Shown here piece after piece: positions 37,514-40,832 of a stretch of DNA of 40,832 nucleotides. Position numbers and translations under genes: made by a program. The notes under the pieces were generated by a model. The model did not search any database. It was not told the origin of the DNA and saw only the letters and a program-made list of their open reading frames with translations. The stretch lies in NCBI GenBank assembly GCA_964428895.1, contig CAYRZU010000026.1, positions 1-40,832 of the forward strand. The letters run 5' to 3'. Within the stretch, counting starts at the first letter, position 1. The number at the start of each line of letters is the position of its first letter. Source of the DNA: HyVt-337 sp964428895. Lineage in GTDB: Bacteria > Planctomycetota > Phycisphaerae > SM23-33.

Positions 37514-38749
37514 CTATCGTTCGTCGATCTTGGTGATTTCGCGCAGCGCGATCGTCGCGTAGCAGCCAGACGGCGCGGTAAAGCAGGCTTCTACAAACGA
37601 CCCGCCTTCGTCGGCCCCCGCTGAGAGCGTGGGCTCACCCAACAGGAATCGCAACGGCCGCCGCCCGCCTTTGAGCTTCAGAGAGCCCACTCGGTCGAAG
37701 TCGGCTAGGTCCAATCCGCTGTCGACCACGGCGGCCCGTTCGACTTGGCCGGGCTCGCCCTCGGCCAATTTCCCGCGCGTACCGACAATGGGGCCGGTCG
37801 GGCTGATCTCGTGGGCGTTGGCGCGAGGTTGCTCGGCGGCTGCATCTTCGACCGAGAACACGCCGCCGGAATCGGCTTTCTGCGCCAGGTCGCCGATCAT
37901 GACACGGTCGATGCTGTCGATCCGCCCGGCCACGACGGTGTTGAAGATGCGGCTCTGACAGGCCGACACGAACAGCCGCTTCATTCGCTTGTCGATGGCG
38001 CCGACGGCCGGGCCGGGCTTGCCCCGCCGCTTGTAGGCCGACAGCGCCCGCCGCTCGTTGCCGTAGTGGCGAGGCCAACGCCGCAAGGCGCCCTCGATGT
38101 CGCCGGCGTCGAACGCCCCTCGGGCGGCCCGACAGTCGGGCGGATCGTCCGCCCGCGGGCGCCCCAGGTAGAGCGCCACAAACTCCGCCAGATCGTTCCG
38201 GACCAGCGCGGCGCCGAGCAGGTCGGTGTCGTCTCGCATGCCGAATCGTTGTTGGCCGAAATAGTTCGGCACGCCGCGGCGAACCAGCACGGCCAGCGCC
38301 GCTTGAGCGGCCGCCAAATCGCTTTCGCCGACATCGCGGACGCGAATAGTGAATCGGTTGCCGGCCAGATGGCCCGGCCGAAGCTTGTTGGTGTGACGCG
38401 TGACAGCCACGACCTCCATCTGAGAGTCGCGATAGGCGGTCAATCGGCCCGCGTCGGCGTGTTCGAGGCTCAGCCACTGCGTCGCCACGGCCTGGGCATC
38501 CTTCAGGCCGGCCAGGCCGATGTCGGGCGGGCGGACCTTCATGTGCTTGGCCAGGCGCTCGATAGCCACGGGGGTGGGGATGCCGTTCTTGCGAATCTGC
38601 ATGAAGACGTGGGTGCCCTCGCCGGACGCGGCGTAGAGCGGTTGCTCGTCCACGCGGAAATCCTCGGGCGTGTCCTTGATGCGCCCCCCGATGCCGGGCA
38701 GGTCGGCGGTCAGAAACGGAAGCGATGCCGACACGGCTAGCCGTCCCAC
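37514..38749 (-). CDS. truD: tRNA pseudouridine(13) synthase TruD
   Basis: 411 residues if translation starts at GTG 38749, which overlaps the upstream gene by 13 bases. GTG 38734, with GGTGGGA before it, is at least as likely and would give 406 residues. Family features: 'LPGIGGRIKDTPEDFRVDE', catalytic Asp84 in 'AGLKDAQAVATQW', 'NRFTIRVRDV', 'VPNYFGQQRFG', 'FVSACQSRIFNTVVAGRI' and 'GPIVGTRGK'. It converts U13 of tRNA-Glu (and some others) to pseudouridine. Convergent with the exported-protein gene across 29 bases. Confidence 0.93.
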   Translation of the reverse strand: MGRLAVSASLPFLTADLPGIGGRIKDTPEDFRVDEQPLYAASGEGTHVFMQIRKNGIPTPVAIERLAKHMKVRPPDIGLAGLKDAQAVATQWLSLEHADAGRLTAYRDSQMEVVAVTRHTNKLRPGHLAGNRFTIRVRDVGESDLAAAQAALAVLVRRGVPNYFGQQRFGMRDDTDLLGAALVRNDLAEFVALYLGRPRADDPPDCRAARGAFDAGDIEGALRRWPRHYGNERRALSAYKRRGKPGPAVGAIDKRMKRLFVSACQSRIFNTVVAGRIDSIDRVMIGDLAQKADSGGVFSVEDAAAEQPRANAHEISPTGPIVGTRGKLAEGEPGQVERAAVVDSGLDLADFDRVGSLKLKGGRRPLRFLLGEPTLSAGADEGGSFVEACFTAPSGCYATIALREITKIDER

Positions 38750-39288
38750 CGGCGCTCGGGCGCGCCGGCAATCTGGTTGGCCGACCGAGCCAGTACGAAC
38801 AATAGATCGCTGAGACGGTTGAAGTATTGGATCACCACAGCGGGGATGTCCGCGCCACCATCGGCGACGGCTACGATGCGCCGCTCCGCGCGACGACAGA
38901 CGGTCCGGGCCACGTGCAGCCGAGCGCCGATCTCGGCCCCGCCGGGGATGATCAAGAACTCCAGTGACGGCAGCGACGCACTCAGCGCGTCGATGGTCTC
39001 CTCCAACCGTTTCACGGCGTCCGCCGAGAGGCGCACCGTGCGGGCATCCTTCACGGTGTCGCCGGCGAGCGTAGCGCCCACCTCCAGCAGGTCAATCTGA
39101 ACCGCTTCCAGCACGTCGCGAACGACCTTGCACTGGCCGGCCGCGGCCAGGCACAGACCCACGTGGCTGTTGAGTTCATCGAGCGTGCCCAGCGCTTCAA
39201 GCATCGGATCGTTCTTGCGGACCTGCTCGTCGCCAAGCGATCGGGTCGAGCCGTCGTCGCCGGCCTTGGTGTAGATCTTGGAATCCAT
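38737..39288 (-). CDS. PduO-type cob(I)alamin adenosyltransferase
   Basis: 183 residues from ATG 39288. The frame is open to 39657, but that part overlaps the divergent TPR gene. ATP-binding N-terminal motif 'YTKAGDDGSTRSLGD', then 'LGTLDELNSHVGLCLA', 'DLLEVGATLAGD', 'LPSLEFLIIPGGAEIGARLH' and the C-terminal signature 'ARTVCRRAERRIVAV' with 'YFNRLSDLLFVLAR' (the R-x-x-E-R and N-R-L-S-D residues that bind ATP and cobalamin). It makes adenosylcobalamin from cob(I)alamin and ATP. GGAAAGA lies upstream. It overlaps the truD start, so the two are likely cotranscribed. Confidence 0.93.
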   Translation of the reverse strand: MDSKIYTKAGDDGSTRSLGDEQVRKNDPMLEALGTLDELNSHVGLCLAAAGQCKVVRDVLEAVQIDLLEVGATLAGDTVKDARTVRLSADAVKRLEETIDALSASLPSLEFLIIPGGAEIGARLHVARTVCRRAERRIVAVADGGADIPAVVIQYFNRLSDLLFVLARSANQIAGAPERRWDG

Positions 39289-39363
39289 AGGGATGGGTCT
39301 TTCCTGTTCGGCAAAGCCGACCATAGAATACGTTCGTCCCCACGAGACGAGCAAGGGCCGACC

Positions 39364-39675
39364 ATGAGCGATCGCATCGAGTCCATCCAGAAGCTGCTGG
39401 CCGCCGAGCCGGCCGACGTGTTCTTGCAGTACTCGCTGGCGATGGAATACGTCGCGGCCGAGCAGGTCGAGAACGCCCTGGCCGCATTCGAACAGTGTCG
39501 CCAAATCGATCCGGCCTACTTGCCCGCCTACGTTGAAGCCGGCAAATGCGCCCGCGCCGCCGGGCAAGCCGACGACGCGAAGACGCTGTTTCAGCGGGCC
39601 CTGGAGCTGGCCGAATCGGCCGGCGATACCCACGTCGCAGCCAACGTTCGGCAGCAACTTCAGACGCTTGGCTGA
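39364..39675 (+). CDS. Small tetratricopeptide-repeat protein
   Basis: 103 residues from ATG 39364, with AAGGGC upstream and TAGAAT at 39325-39330 as a possible -10 box. It is mostly two to three TPR helices: 'DVFLQYSLAMEYVAAEQVEN' with 'ALAAFEQCRQIDPAYLPAYV', then 'EAGKCARAAGQADDAKTLFQ' and 'RALELAESAGDTHVAAN'. Cytoplasmic, no signal peptide. Probably a protein-protein adaptor; partner unknown. Divergent from the adenosyltransferase (75 bases). Confidence 0.82.
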   Translation: MSDRIESIQKLLAAEPADVFLQYSLAMEYVAAEQVENALAAFEQCRQIDPAYLPAYVEAGKCARAAGQADDAKTLFQRALELAESAGDTHVAANVRQQLQTLG

Positions 39676-39869
39676 CCCCCCGACGAACTCCTACCATCCC
39701 ACGCGCAACTACCGAACTAATAACGGTTTATTTGTCCCACTATTGGCGATCGGACGGGGATTTCTGATGGATAATCAGCGACCGTTTTGCGACAATACGT
39801 TTACGAATTCTCGGCCAGTTTGACTGGCCGGAACCCGCCCCAACCAAGCTGATAGGAACGCAGTAAGAC
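39676..39869 (+). promoter_or_regulatory. AT-richer leader region of gyrB with a hairpin
   Basis: The 194 bases between the TPR gene and gyrB are richer in A/T than the rest of the window. They contain CTGAT/ATCAG (39764-39778) and a stronger hairpin CGGCCAGT-TTG-ACTGGCCG (39812-39830), 40 bases before the gyrB ATG. Candidate -10 boxes (GATAAT 39770-39775, GACAAT 39791-39796) lack well-placed -35 partners. No gene is seen. Confidence 0.4.

Positions 39870-40832
<963 letters not shown>

Noticed and set aside
39676..39869. Replication origin near gyrB
   Set aside because: I found no DnaA-box cluster and no dnaA or dnaN gene in the window; the AT-richer stretch is short.

Overview
The window is a high-GC chromosomal segment that looks like a member of the Planctomycetota, most likely of the Phycisphaerae type. 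This is an inference from gene content and style, not from a marker phylogeny. The signs are many exported proteins with 'TTQPA'-like low-complexity linkers, a URO-D-like paralog next to a TIM-barrel isomerase, a PSP1/RicT protein with long disordered ends, a plant/cyanobacteria-type IspH, and a lipoprotein with a HExxH motif. The standard genetic code is used: many genes end in TGA, often inside ATGA overlaps. Nearly everything is housekeeping or lineage-specific secreted protein. I see no prophage, insertion sequence, CRISPR array or defence island.

Layout. 1-134 is the tail of elongation factor P, followed by a C-rich stretch with a 10-N scaffold gap (255-264). 364-8406 is a six-gene minus-strand run: pgi, purL, purQ, a 2-hydroxyacid dehydrogenase, a TIM-barrel isomerase and a URO-D-like protein, with gaps of 0-24 bases. 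8573-10032 is a plus-strand trio of two YbjQ proteins and a PrsW-like membrane protease. 10118-13969 is a thiamine-thiazole operon (thiS, small membrane protein, thiG, membrane protein) that ends in a DinG-type helicase through two ATGA overlaps. 14058-15227 is an exported thioredoxin-like/TPR-like protein interrupted by one in-frame TGA; an intact paralog lies at 36399-37484. Then come holA (minus), an unlisted 36-residue membrane microprotein, tRNA-Met(CAU), an M48 protease with an SDR, a convergent MFS transporter, and a HAD-phosphatase lipoprotein with a poly-acidic tail.

21541-21959 is a non-coding leader holding two sizeable RNA hairpins ahead of a zinc-ribbon protein gene. ricT (minus) follows, with its own hairpin-rich leader. 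25316-28351 is an ECF sigma factor, a membrane anti-sigma-like protein, an exported Spy/CpxP-like helical protein and ispH, all overlapping or closely spaced. Next are a putative metallopeptidase lipoprotein, a 797-residue exported protein with a strong terminator, a REPIN-like inverted repeat, yidC with a metallophosphoesterase (minus), tsaB with a double-ACT protein and the intact thioredoxin-like/TPR-like paralog (plus), truD with a cobalamin adenosyltransferase (minus), a small TPR protein, and the first 321 codons of gyrB, cut by the window end.

The best leads are the in-frame UGA standing exactly where the paralog has Trp, the structured leader at 21791-21940, the PurS-PurS-PurL fusion, the microprotein beside tRNA-Met, and several genes whose -10 box sits so close to the start codon that the mRNAs should be nearly leaderless.
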